Below, piece after piece: positions 33,583 to 45,670 of a stretch of 64,000 nt of DNA (the stretch's first letter is position 1; each line of letters opens with the position of its first letter). The stretch lies in contig CM064427.1 in the NCBI GenBank assembly GCA_032690845.1, positions 13,527,501 to 13,591,500 on the forward strand, read 5' to 3'. A model generated the notes under the pieces. It made no database searches and had not been told where the DNA came from. It worked only from the letters and a program-made list of their open reading frames with translations. Both the position numbers and the translations under genes were made by a program. The stretch is from Eleusine coracana subsp. coracana. Its lineage: Eukaryota > Streptophyta > Magnoliopsida > Poales > Poaceae.

Positions 33583-36500
33583 ATGGAAGCCGTTGTGTTA
33601 CTCCTCTCGCTCCTCCTCGTGAGTTTTGAATAATATAATAGTTCTGCATTAGTGAGCATTCTTTCATGACTTCTAGGCGGCCATTCGGTTCTCGCGGTCG
33701 AACAATCGATCCAAGTTTATCTGCAGTAGCGGGTAACTGTACTAAGCTTGACGCCTGTGTGATGCTCGAATGCAGGTTATCGGAGACAGAGGCCACGCAA
33801 ACGCAGCGGCTGCGGTTACCGTGACACCGTTGAGGACCGTGGCGCCGAATGTGTATTGGCAAGCAGTGCTTCCCGGGACCCCGATGCCCGTGGCCATACA
33901 CGACATTGTAATCCAGTCTGCAGGTCTGTATAGATCCCTTCTCTCATATCTCTTTACACATTTCTGTAAAATTAAAAAAAAAATGAGTATAAGAGATCTC
34001 TTTCCTACGCCCAGCTGATCTAGCTTACTGGTTCTTTTACCGGATGCGCCTTATCACGCAATTAAAGATGTATTTGCCCTTTTTTACACGACATTATTTT
34101 GAAAAGAGCACAACAGTGCTGTTAAATTTATCATTTGCTATGAGTAAAACACCACCTTTTTGGAAAAATTATCATAGTTCTAGGAACCAACAAAAAAAAG
34201 GGATAAATGGTGCCAACTGACAACATACTAAACACAAATGGACTAAAAGTTAGGAGCGTATATATATTTAAATAAATATCTAACTTTGGTTTATGACATA
34301 AATGTGTCAATACATAGTACTCTCTCCGTCTCAGAATATAGCTAGTTCTGTGTTTGTCCTAAGTCAAACTTTTTTAATTTTGACTAGTCATAACAAAAAA
34401 ATTATAATAGTTAACAATACAAAGATACTACTATTAGATTGGTCATTAATCAAACTTTCATAATATATAACTATTATGTAGTCAATGTTTATGAATCTTT
34501 TGCTGTGAATAGTCAAAGTATAAAAATTTGACTTAAGACAAATTCAGAATTAGCTATATTCTATGACGGAGGGAGTATATTCCAATTTGACTTCAATTAT
34601 TTGTCGGCTATTGTTAATTCCTATGACACTATTCATAATAACTAAATGAAGGTATTTTTTAAATAATCATTTATCTACCCTACCTCATACATATGTATAA
34701 ATTGGTGAAAAATCAATACATATGGAAGTTAATTATGACCATATCTTTGCAATTGTAATCATGCAATACTTATTCATATATTTCTTATGCATGCATTAGA
34801 GCATACCCTTAGTTATGAGGGGAGTATGGTTCAAAAGATGAAAGGTCTCAAGATGGAGGAGGATCCAAAGAAGATCAAAGTTTCATATGGCTCCCAAGTT
34901 ATGGAGGATCTGAAAAAGGTTTTAGTGTCATATAGGTCTCAAGACGAGGAGGATTCAAAAAAGACCACACTGTCATATGGGTCCCAAGTTGTTGAGGATC
35001 CAAAGAAGATCACAGTGTCATGCAAGTCTCAAGATGAGGAGGATCCAAAGAAGATCAAGTTTTCATATGGTTCTCAAGTTTTGGAGGATCTAAAGAAGGT
35101 TTCAGTGTCATATAGGTCTCAAGACGAGGAGGATTCAAAAAAGACCACATTGTCATATGGGCTCCAAGTTGTTGAGGATCCAAAGAAGATCACAGTGTCA
35201 TGCAAGTCTCAAGATGAGGAGGATCCAAAGGAGATCAAACTTTCATATGGTTCTCAAGTTTTGCAGGATCTAAAGAAGGTTTCAGTGTCATATAGGTCTC
35301 AAGACGAGGAGGATTCAAAAATGATCACATTGTCATGTGAGTCCCCAGTTGTTCAGGATCCAAAGGAGATCACAGTGTCATGCAAGTTTCAAGATGAGGA
35401 GGATCCAAAGAAGATCAAATTTTCATATGGCTTCGAAGTTGTGGAGGATCTACAGAAGGTTTCAGTGTCATATAGGTCAAATGATGAGGAGGATCCAAAG
35501 AAGTTGACAGTGTCATATGGGTCCCTAGTTATTGAGGATCCAAAGAATATCAAAGTGTCATGTATGTCTGAAGATGAGGAGGATCCAAAGAACACAACAA
35601 TGACATACAGGTCTAAAGATGAGGAGGATCTAAAGAAAGTTTCAGTGTCATATAGGTCTCAAGATGAAGAGGATTCAAAAAAGACCATACTATCATATGG
35701 GTCCCAAGTTGTTGAGGATCCAAAGAAGATCACAGTGTCATGCAAGTCTCAAGATGAGGAGGATCCAAATAAGATCAAATTTTCATATGGTTCACAAGTT
35801 ATGGAGGATCTAAAGAAGGTTTCAGTGTCATATAGGTCTCAAGACGAGGAGGATTCAAAAAATACCACACTGTCATATGGGTCCCATGTTGCTGAGGATC
35901 CAAAGAAGTCAAATTTTCATATGGCTCTCAAGTTATGGACGATCTGAAGAATGTTTCAGTGTCATATAGGTCTCAAGACGAGGAGGATTCAAAAAATACC
36001 ACACTGTCATCTAGGTCCCTAGTTGTTGAGGATCTGAAGAAGATTATAGTGATATACAAGTCTCAAGATGAGGAGGATCCAAAGAAGATCAACTTGTCAT
36101 ATGGCTCCCAAGTTGTGGAGGATCCAAAGAAGATTAGAGAGACATGTGGGTCTAAAGATGAGAAGGATCCAAAGAAAGCCACACTGTCATATAGGTCTAA
36201 AGATGAAGAGGATCCAAACAAAATCTCACTGTCATATAGGTCTAATGATGATAAGGATTTAAAGAAGATCAAAGTGTTATATGGGTCCCAAGTTATTGAG
36301 GATCCAAAGAATATCAAAGTGTCATATATGTCTGAAGATGAGGAGGATTCAAAGAAGACCACAATGACATACATGTCTAAAGATGAGAATCCAAAGAAGA
36401 TCACATTGTCATACAGGTCTCAAGATGGAAAGTATCCGAAGAAGACCACATTGTCATATGGGTCCCAAGTTGATGAACCAAGTAAAGGTAATCTAATATA

Positions 36501-37662
36501 ATATACAATACCATAATATTGTATTTCAGTTTTTTTATTAATCTTTTTGCATATATGTTTAAACATATAAACATATTCTGCCGTTTTGTTTTTTCTCTCG
36601 AATATGAATATCATATTGAATCATGTGACGATATGCATATTGAAGCTAAAACAGATTGTCAATTTATGGCATCAGCCATGAATGACCCCTAAAGACAAAC
36701 TTATCACTTATGGGAGATCTTTTACCTAATTCATACTCAACGGAAAATAATTGATTCAGACCATTTTATTAAAGTCATAGATCTCATTATTTACCAGAAG
36801 AACACTTATTAAATGCATTTCGTGTCCCTAACGTTGCACATATGATTCCACTAGATCCATGAGGGTATTTAAATGAACAATTTGTGCCCTCAAATTTGTT
36901 TCAGGGGACAGACATGCCCATATTCACAGCGACAACAACGGAAGGAAAATGCTGGCAGATGTTTTCTTCTTTCATGACGCCCTAAGGCCAGGATCTGTGA
37001 TCACACCGACCATTCCGCCAACCACTTGGCTGCCAGCCCTGTTGCCCCACCACGTCGCTGACTCAATCCCGTTCTCCACAGAGCGCTTTGTCGACATCAT
37101 CGCAATGTTCAAGCCAGCATCCTTCGCCATGGCCAGCGAAATCAGGTGGACGTTGGGCACCTGCAAGAACCCGCGGCCACTCCCAGGTGAGAAGGCCGGT
37201 TGCGCCAGTTCGCTTGAGTCCCTGATCGACCTCCCCATGGCTCTCCTCAGGACGCGCAACATCCGTGCCTTCTCAGCTGACATGCCTGCCGATCCAGCAG
37301 GCACGCCGGCACGTCGTGGAACGTACAAGATCACAGCGGTGCGGAAGCTCTCTGAGTCACCGGAGATCGCGACGTGCCACGACCTGACGTACCCGTACGC
37401 CGTGTTCTTCTGCCACACGACCAACCCGGCAGTCGCGTACGCAGTGACGCTGGAGGCGGCTGTGGAAGGCGTGGTGCCATCAGCCATGGAGGTGGTTGCC
37501 GTGTGCCATCTTGACACGTCGCTGTGGAGCCCCAAGCACCCGTTCTTCCTCGTACACAATCTCAAGCCAGGGGACGCGGCGGCATGCCATTTCCTTTCAA
37601 AGCTCAACATCGTTTGGGTTCCAGCAGACGCCAAGCAGGGAGGTGCGTCTGAAGCCCAGTAG
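33583..37662 (+). CDS. BURP-domain protein with giant tyrosine-repeat exon (frameshifted)
   Basis: Four exons fit: 33583-33618, 33776-33923, 34800-36487 and 36905-37662. All introns are GT-AG with phases 0, 1 and 1. Exon 1 and the start of exon 2 give a signal peptide (MEAVVLLLSLLL then VIGDRGHANA), so the product is probably secreted. Exon 2 has the family block VYWQAVLPGTPMP. Exon 3 is about 36 tandem 15-residue repeats. Exon 4 opens with HAHIHSDNNG and ADVFFFHDALRPG and carries the BURP signature CH-X10-CH-X29-CH-X25-CH-X8-W. The second spacer is slightly longer than usual. One base is missing after 35908, so the frame stops at 35945 (443 residues). With that base the spliced length would be an exact multiple of three, about 876 residues. 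BURP proteins act in cell walls or seeds, and some are copper-dependent peptide cyclases. Which applies here is unknown. Confidence 0.88.
34320..34575. mobile_element. Stowaway-like MITE in BURP intron 2
   Basis: The 256-bp segment begins CTCTCTCCGTCTCAGAATA and ends with the inverted form TATTCTATGACGGAGGGAG. It is flanked by TA on both sides (34318-34319 and 34576-34577). TA duplication and the CTCCCTCCGT terminus are the Stowaway (Tc1/mariner-derived) hallmarks. It lies between exons 2 and 3 and does not touch the splice sites. Confidence 0.85.
34859..36477 (+). repeat. Coding 45-bp tandem repeat, 180-bp higher-order period
   Basis: About 36 copies of a 45-bp unit encode variants of EDPKKITVSYGSQDE. 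Four unit types (EDP..SYGSQV, EDL..SYRSQDE, EDS..SYGSQV, EDP..SCKSQDE) cycle with a 180-bp period over 34859-35900, and the order loosens after that. Nearly every unit keeps S-Y or S-C at positions 9-10 and an acidic start. The single-base deletion lies between 35908 and 35909. One unit near 36385 is one codon shorter. Confidence 0.92.
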
Positions 37663-40600
37663 AAAGGGATGTGCTCATTCGTTTATGTCAGCTCTCTGGA
37701 AAGCGTGTGATGTGTCGGCGTAAAATATATATCGGGCTAATAATGTTATTAATGTATCAGGTTATGGTCTTAATTTAAGAAAAGTGTTGTGGTCTCGTTT
37801 AATATATGTGAGATGTTGCCTGTCACCTGTTTTGCAGAAAAAGCATGTCAGCAGACTCAACAGCCTATTTACAGAAATAAAAACATGTCACCTATTAAGG
37901 TCTTTTCTCCCACCTGCTAGATTTTCATACGTTGTGAGAGGGTCTGACTAGTCTTTTCTCCCACCTGCCTAGTCTTTTCTCCCACCTTTGATCGCAAGGT
38001 TGCTGACTATTTTCATCATTTGGGTACAGAGAAAATATCAGTATGCATGGTCACAAATTCATGTGGAATTTGAACATCTTTCAGCATAAATAATTACCTC
38101 GTTAGAACGCAGAAGCAAGATTGTAATTATGTGTGCATCGGAATAGTCCCATAAGCAGGTCTAAAAAAAATAGACTACTCATGTAGGCACTTGACATGCA
38201 CAAAATTGCATTGGAGCATTTGACGTGCAATAAAGTCGAAAGAGTTTTTGTCATCACAGGATATTGTCACAAGTTGATAAACCCAATTCTATCTTTTCTA
38301 TATATGTAATAGTAAAATATTGTTAGTCTTATGTTCACAAATCCCGCAAGTATCCATGGAAGTCATTGGCATACTCGTCACCGGTCACTGTAAATCAAGA
38401 TCGCTTAGGTCAGTGCCAGTCATCACTAGCGTTGCGCTATAGTGACCCGTTGAGACCAACACTCAGTATCATTGTTCTGGTGTGTTTTAGTCTCATTATC
38501 GGATACCCGTCACTCGTGTGAACAGTGCAACAATCATAAAAAAAAATTATTATATGTAGCAGTACAAACAGTAAAACGGTAGTAGTTTTATCATCACAAC
38601 CCTTGGTAGCTAAAAATTATCCCACTATTCCTTCATCACAAATAATATTATTTGTTAGCACAAAATGTATAAACTACTTGTGATAAAAAAAATCTCAGCT
38701 TTGTTTCCTAGTCGCAAACAATGATATTTTTAACACAAGAACGATCTCTTGTCACAAATAATGACATGTTTCAAATTCCACGAACCCTTGTGATTGATCA
38801 ATTGAGAATGAAGTTGGTCAACAATATAATAAAAAATATGACTATTTGCTGCTTGATTAACCTCTCATAGCAAACAAACACAGATTCTCAATATTACTTT
38901 TTGTAATGGTCTTTTATGATCTGGTAGAAAATGGTTAAATTATTAACAAACACACAATATCTTGATAGAAAAATTGTTTCATGTAACCATAAAATAATCG
39001 TCTTATAATCACACATTATTATTTATGTAGTAGTAAAAGAATCAACCCACAACCAGCAAGTATATAAGTTTTACAATTTGGAGAATAGTTTTTATGATCT
39101 GGTAGGCAGAAAAAAGAGTACAATTTGTGATTTTACTGTATGTTTACACAATCTGGATCATAAAAATATTGGTCCATTTTTTGTGATTTTATTATTCGTG
39201 TTTTTATTGCAATACTCTCCGGCTGAAAATCAAGACAAGATGAATGCATATTTTGCTATTTCATTTGCTTTTTATTTACAAAGCAACAACATACAAATAT
39301 GGTTCACATAAAAAAGGCACTCCCATTGCCTGCGAAACTGCAAACTGGAAATACATCGAGATTACTCTATGCATGGCTACAGCAGCAAGCGCTGGCAAGG
39401 ACCATTACTCCACGACTCAATGGTGTGGAATGAGGAGTAGATTGGGCTCTTGTCCGTCCCTATATATGTTGACAGTAAAACTCTTCCGTCCAGCGTTGTT
39501 CTCTCTATATGGAAGCAGAGGACGTTTTAAGATGCGCATAAAAAAGAGAAAAGGATTAAATCTAGAAAATAAAGGAGACACATCTTGATTGAGAACAAAA
39601 TTGCGGCAGACATTCCCTGAGCTTGGTTCGACACACGCTGATCATCAGTGTCCTAGTGAACTCCTGTTCATACGGTAGTATAAGCGGACTACACCTAAGA
39701 TCTGGTACTGCAGCACGTTGTTCACCAGTGAGCATTGCGAGTCTCCAGGGTTGCATCTCACGTTCAGTTTAAGTCCCTTCTGGAGTTTCTTTGGTTTGGA
39801 GGGCTGTCATATTAGAAAATTGTCAAAAAACAGTTTCAGCAAATAGAACTACAAAATTTTAAATACTTCTTCAGGCACGGATGAATCATCCTGTCATAAT
39901 GGAAGTTTAAATACTTCTTTATGCCCACAATCGGGAAAAGGATTATTTGCGATTGGAAAAAAAAACTGAGAGCGGAATAAAGTCACGCAATAATTATTAC
40001 GTATGCAAAGGCAGTTACATATAGGGGAGTCGAGAACAGGCAGACCCGATTACAAGCACGTCTACAAACGTGCATGGGTTCAAAGCCCGAAGCCATGCAA
40101 CCTACCCAAGTATAGAAAACAATCTGTCTAACAAAAACAAAAGAAATGGCTAACCTCTTCTTGTTCGGGCTAACCTTCAAATATGAATCACAGTGCACGG
40201 ATCATATGAGTACGTGATATGAGAAGATCATAGACAGCGTAGGGAGATATTAACCTTCATGATGTGACCCCCAGCGTGACTGGCACACATGCTCTGCAAG
40301 GAGCAATCACTCGAGAACTGATTCGGCAAGGTGCACTGATTGGAGGATTCGGCTCTGTTCGCTCCAATTATTTATGAATTTCGTCTGGCGTGGTGCCCCA
40401 ATTTCTAGATCGACATCCAACAAAAAAAGCAAAAAAAAATCGACACAAACAAAGAGGATTAGATCGCAAAAACCTTTAGCCTGAAAAAAATTGTATCCGA
40501 TGCATCAAGGGGTTAATGAACCAGTCACCGTAGTCTCTTTATCGTAGCGTCGCAGGGCGCCTGTTCGATGTGGTAGATGACAGGAGAGGCCTAAGTTCCA

Positions 40601-40840
40601 CGGCGGCCGTGGAAGAGGCCGGGACAAACCAAGTGTCGCTGCCGTCGGAGAAGAGGCAACCGCAGATCCACATCTCAATCGTCTGGGTCTTCGGCAGCAC
40701 GCAATTGCAACTCTGGCCTTCCTACGATCGCAAGCACAAAAGCGAACACAAAATAATGCCTCATTAACATAGGGAGTGTAACAAAACCGTCTTACTACAG
40801 AGACGATTCTGTTCCAGTATCTTTCTCAGATGGCGATACA
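37663..40840. other. Intergenic, no gene supported
   Basis: Downstream of the BURP stop the sequence is AT-rich. Short ORFs at 39078-39588 and 40570-40767 start with ATG but match nothing I know and have no promoter-like context. Small direct repeats are visible, such as CTTTTCTCCCACCTGC near 37900-37985 and TTTATGATCTGGTAG at about 38913 and 39090. The BURP 3' UTR and poly(A) site should lie in the first few hundred bases. Confidence 0.45.
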
Positions 40841-43800
40841 TGTGACGCCCAATAGTATAATACATGACAAAATAATATAGTTGTAACAAGAACATAGATA
40901 GAATATAGAGTTTTACATGAATCCAAATTTAAATTACAAATCAGAGTTTTAAAAGTGCGGAAGCGGAATAGTTCAACAGTAGATAAAATAGTTCGATAAA
41001 AAACTTAAGATACAATCGTCTAACGATGATACATGGAAGCAGATCTGGTCTTGATAAGTGTCGTGCCCATGACATTGTACCAGCAATCAACATGTTACTT
41101 CTCCTATGGACTGCAGGGTTTCCACTCGATGTTTCAAAAGTCAGAAAACTGTCCATCCTGATCATCTGAAAAACCATAAAGAGCTACGACCTGAGCAACT
41201 AATATTTAGCAAGACTGACCCGTCAAAATGGCCAACTACAACCGATTTCTAGACATGCACAGGCTAAGGATAGAGTTTATGTTGTCAAAAAACCAGTCTA
41301 AGAGTGATTCCTTATTTTTCAAGTTTTAGCAACAAGTTAAGTTGACATGCTAAATAATAAATTTAGTTTGCACTATAACTATAACAATCATGTTTACAAT
41401 ATAATTAATAATAATTTTATACAAAAATATTAAACTCATTTATCATATTAATGGCTTCCAACGACGTTTCAGAGCAACGATCAAGTGGTACTCATTACTA
41501 TGAGGAGCAGCGCATCGAATCGATTTAAATCCTACAATAGAAACCTGTTTGCACGATCCATACGTGCTTCCTGAAAGTCGCATGGAGCAACTTTTCGCAT
41601 ACAGCGCCCCAATGCCGATTCAGGTCCTATCTCCTCCAGGAAGGTCCCTCAACGCGATGCGTCCCGACCGTCATCCATGAGCGGATTGCTCTCTCCCCTT
41701 GGTCCCTTGTTCCAGCCAATTCAAAAAGGATAGGGTATCGTCCAGCCAAGTAACAACCGTAGCTACGTTAGTTTACTAGACTCATAACTCCAGGATGCAA
41801 ACAGTACGTTCAAACTTGATCCCATGGGCCGGACACGAGGCAGAGCCTTAAGTGACTCGGAGGGGGCTACCTCCTTGAAGACAAGTTGTCCTTCTCTTTC
41901 CACCTAGTTGCCCGTCCGGTCTTCATTTGCTATCCTATTCCAACTTTCCTTCATCTGACATCATTCCCAAGTGATAACATGTCTTGATCTACGAGCGGTC
42001 TCCATACCACTCAATGAATTTCTGTCTTTAAGTTAAGTAGAGCTACTACCGTCCTGAGGCTATCATCGGGTAAAGGGAACTTACTGTAATTATATGTTTT
42101 CAAATAACTCCTATAAACTTAATGCACAGGAAACCTACATCACACTATCTAGTGATAAAATAAAAAAGATAAAACTTGGTTAGATGTACCGGGGCTTGTC
42201 TTGAGCCTGTCCCTAGTTAGCTGAGTTGACACCTCCTTCTGGCTCCTGCTCCGGTCTGGCCTACATGTGGTTCAGCTCATGATCTACATGATGCAGATGA
42301 TGTTGTGCATGAGAGATGATTCATGACAGTCGATTTATAGATGATTTAATGTTATAATGTGTAGAGGGGGTTAATGTATTAAGAGGAGCGGGGGGTGGGG
42401 GGTGGGGGTTAACGACATAGGGTTGGCATATTGGTGAATTTCCTTCATGGACTCTAGTAAATTAACACGGTAACAACGTATGAAAGTACGACGGGTGTGT
42501 GTGTCGACCGTGATTGAAATAATGTGTGAGGTACACGGACAGGGGTATTGATCAACATAATGATTTCAGTGTGTTAAGCATATCACTATGCAAGAAGGAA
42601 ACATATATCATATTTTGTTTAAAGTACAACTATACAAGGAATTGAAATATATGAACTATAAGACAATGACATAATTTATCATGGTTCTGTAGAAGATATG
42701 CCTATGACCAATTTACTAGAGGTATATTACAGTGGGGGTGATTTTTAAACCAAGTTGCATTAACGCGCAATAAACCAATTAATCTATATGATTAATCTAG
42801 TGAAAATGCTAACAAGTGTGCATAAATAAACTTATAGAACAAAATAATTTATTTTAGCATGGTTCTGGACAACCTATGCTCATGAGCAACTTATCATTGG
42901 TTGAGCTCAACAAAAGTGAGTTGTGTGCCATGTTTCAATGACATGCATAGTGTCATTTATTTTTAATAATTAGATTAGTATAAATCCTAAATAATTAATT
43001 ATCATAAAATATATTTGGGAACTAAATATGTGGCTTTTGCAGGGTGCTCAGGAATTTAGCAACTACAGAGACCTACTTATGAATTTGTTTTTATTGCTCA
43101 AGATTAATTTGATCTGTCCAGTAAAGTCACATACATTGGGAATTAGCACTTTTACAAATAGTAGATGGTCACAGGAGTCTGACAATTCTTGGTTTGCATT
43201 TTTCTCCCAAGTATAATGCTCCCTACGCATTTTTCTAGCAAGACTAGTTTTTGTGCAATATTAAAAATGCAGGAAAAATGATTAAAGGGGCCGGGCGAAT
43301 CAGTTTGGAGCCACACCCGGCTGTGGGTGCTGCAGTCGCCGGAGACGAGGGAAAGCAGCCAGCGACAAGGAGGACCTCGGCGCGGTGAACGCTGGCGACG
43401 GGAAGCCGATTTCCGGCGAGGAGAAAAGTGTGCCTGCGCCAAAACTGCTCAAACACATGCGGAAGAGGGTCGCGAGTCGTATGCGAAACTAATCGTGCTG
43501 AGGCCTACTATGGAGGAAGGAATTGCAGGTGACATGGCTGCAGCTCCAAATGGCGAGGTTGGGGAAGAACATCGATTCTGTGCAGCTCGGACCGAGGCTT
43601 CGACTGCAGCTGCTCCAGGCGGGAAGAGGAGGTCGCGGCGGTGCAGGGGCGTTGCTCGGCTCGGTTGGGGGCGAGGGAACGCGGCGGGGCGAGCTCGAAC
43701 TCGCCCGGGTGTCAATGGCGGACGGCTCGGGTGCACGAGCAGAGAAGAAGAAAGAGAGAAATGAGGGCGAGGATGGAGGAAACCAGGGTGGCCTCCGGTT

Positions 43801-44394
43801 TTGGAGCCGGTTTTCGAACAGGGGGGCGAGCGGCGACTCGGCGTCAGACACATGGCGAGGTGCCGCCGATGGTGGCCAACCAGCGAGGAAGAAGAACCTT
43901 GAGCGGCTGACGGGTGGGATCCATGACTATTTTTCTTTTTCTTAAATTTTTTAAAAATAAGGTCTCTGTTTATTAGCATATGTATTAATTCAGTGTTGAA
44001 TTTGTAAAAACAAAAATATGGGTGTGTTTGTCATGATATGCCCGTAATTTAGAAAATAGGTATGTTCAACAAGTTGCATTTGAATTTAAATGGAGATTTT
44101 CAAACATGGTATGTTTTTAAATCTTTAGGCATTTATTTAGGGTACTTAATCATGGAATAAAAATCTGGAATTTGGCTTAAAATTATATTTCACCATACCC
44201 TACAGCATAGATATTTGGTGGAACTAGGTTCTGTGAGAAAATTTTGACTTGTAGTTCAAGTAGTGTTCCAATTCGTTAAAATTTATATCAAATAAAGCTC
44301 AAATGGTGCTTCAATTTTTTGAGTAGATTAAATTTTGATCAAAAGTCAATGCTAGGGTTCCCTAAGCTGTATACTTCATACCCTGGGTGACACA
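40841..44394 (-). mobile_element. Long-LTR-like element related to 1873-6218
   Basis: It starts TGTGACGCCC and ends GGGTGACACA. It shares ordered blocks with 1873-6218: CTAATATTTAGCAAGACTGA near 41200, a Ser-rich block near 42190-42330, AT-rich middle sequence, and a GC-rich block at 43270-43930. The 5-bp flanks (ATACA and GAAAG) do not match, so the exact ends or integrity are uncertain. ORFs in the GC-rich block (43327-43979, both strands) look like composition-driven open frames. A G-rich simple stretch lies at about 42389-42409. Confidence 0.6.
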
Positions 44395-45670
44395 GAAAGA
44401 AATTGTGCGAAGAGATAGGAAATTTCAAGATCATGATAGAGGAAAATATGATTGCGTACCTGACCAATGAAACCGACTAAAAAACCTCGGTGGCCGTCGA
44501 CTGGGGCAAGCCATCGATCCATCGCCGCCCGTAGCCGATGAGCCGCGTTGGAAAGAGGAGGAGCGAGAGCAAATGCTGGTCGTGGTGAATAAAAAGAAAA
44601 AATGACCAGGTTAAATCCCGTGATTAATGGAGGGATTATTGTATTGAGCAATAATAGCAGGACTGCAGACCATATTAAATGCCTTCCAAATACATACGTG
44701 TGGCTGGTTTTTTACGCACTAGTCGGTTCCACCGGGTCTGGTTTGTCTAGGTGGCGTGAGTGGAGCGCAGGGATGTGACGTGGCTGGTTCAGGTGTCTAG
44801 GGAGTGAAATACTAAATCACATCGAGGTGTCTAGGGATATGACGTGGCTGGTTCAGGTGCGGCTGATATATATACACACCCGACAACGAGCACGCCAGCC
44901 ACCCACCGGAGCCAGCCTACCGACCCCGCCACCTGTAACGGGTCTGGACACCGCCTCCCTCCCGGACCCAACAAGGAAGCCCATATCCAGCCGCCGGCGC
45001 GCCTGCTATGCCACACGCCGTCCCGCATCGACTTTGCCCCGCCACACGCCGTCCCCAACCACCTCGGACGCCCATCGTCATCATCGCTGCCGGAGCGACG
45101 ACCCTGCCCCGACCCAACCTGAATCCCCTGCCGCGATTTGTCCTGGTCGCCGCAGGAGAGGCGACTCCAACCCCAACCATGTCGTACCGAGGCCTTGTCG
45201 TGATTCATCCTCCTACTTGTCGGAGCAGCGACTCTAGCCCTTGTTGTGGCCTTGAGGCCCTGACGCGATTCATCGCCGCCACGGCATCACCGCCACGGGA
45301 GCAGCGCCCCAGCCCCATTCGCAGCATCCACGTGGCCCCGTCATGACTCCTCATCATCGCCCAAGGAGCAGCACCCCTAGCCCTGACCGCGCCATCAACG
45401 AGGGCCCGCCATGATTCCTCCTAGTCGTCGTAGGAGCACCAACCGCAGCCTATGTGGCATCATCACGGAAGATGCGAATCGCATCCAACGCACGATGTCT
45501 CCAAGCTCCCTAGTGTGTTTCCTGTTGTCACCACTGGAGTTGTGACCTCGGCCTCGGCAGCCCCGTCGATTGCCTTGCTTTGATCTCGTCGCTATGGGAA
45601 TGGCCTGAAACCCACCCTGTGGATTGCTCTGTCTACAAAATTACTAAAGCATGAAATGAGATATGACGGC
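44395..45670. other. GC-rich spacer without a recognised gene
   Basis: A 26-bp near-repeat (GACGTGGCTGGTTCAGGTG) occurs at about 44777 and 44839. A TATA-like ATATATATACAC follows at 44868. Downstream Pro/Arg/Ser-rich ORFs run on both strands (44827-45346), which fits GC-skewed non-coding DNA better than a gene. I see no domain. Confidence 0.4.

Noticed and set aside
35389..36404. Minus-strand ORFs rich in FFGSSSS opposite the BURP repeat exon
   Set aside because: They are the mirror of the repetitive coding strand. A 45-bp repeat that lacks stops in one antisense frame lacks them in every copy.
36972..37634. 220-residue minus-strand ORF over the BURP exon
   Set aside because: It is a shadow of the GC-rich sense exon, whose BURP motif is unmistakable.
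39078..39588. Short plus-strand ORFs downstream of the BURP gene
   Set aside because: AT-rich, no domain, no promoter or splice context; expected by chance.
40040..40115. GGGTTCAAAGCCC stretch that looks like a tRNA T-arm
   Set aside because: No matching acceptor stem, D-arm or anticodon arm could be built around it.
43327..43979. Overlapping ORFs of 120-176 residues on both strands in the long-LTR-like element
   Set aside because: Several frames are open at once in GC-rich DNA, with Arg/Gly/Ala/Pro composition and no domain.
44827..45346. Proline- and arginine-rich ORFs on both strands
   Set aside because: Composition-driven open frames without start context or recognisable domain.
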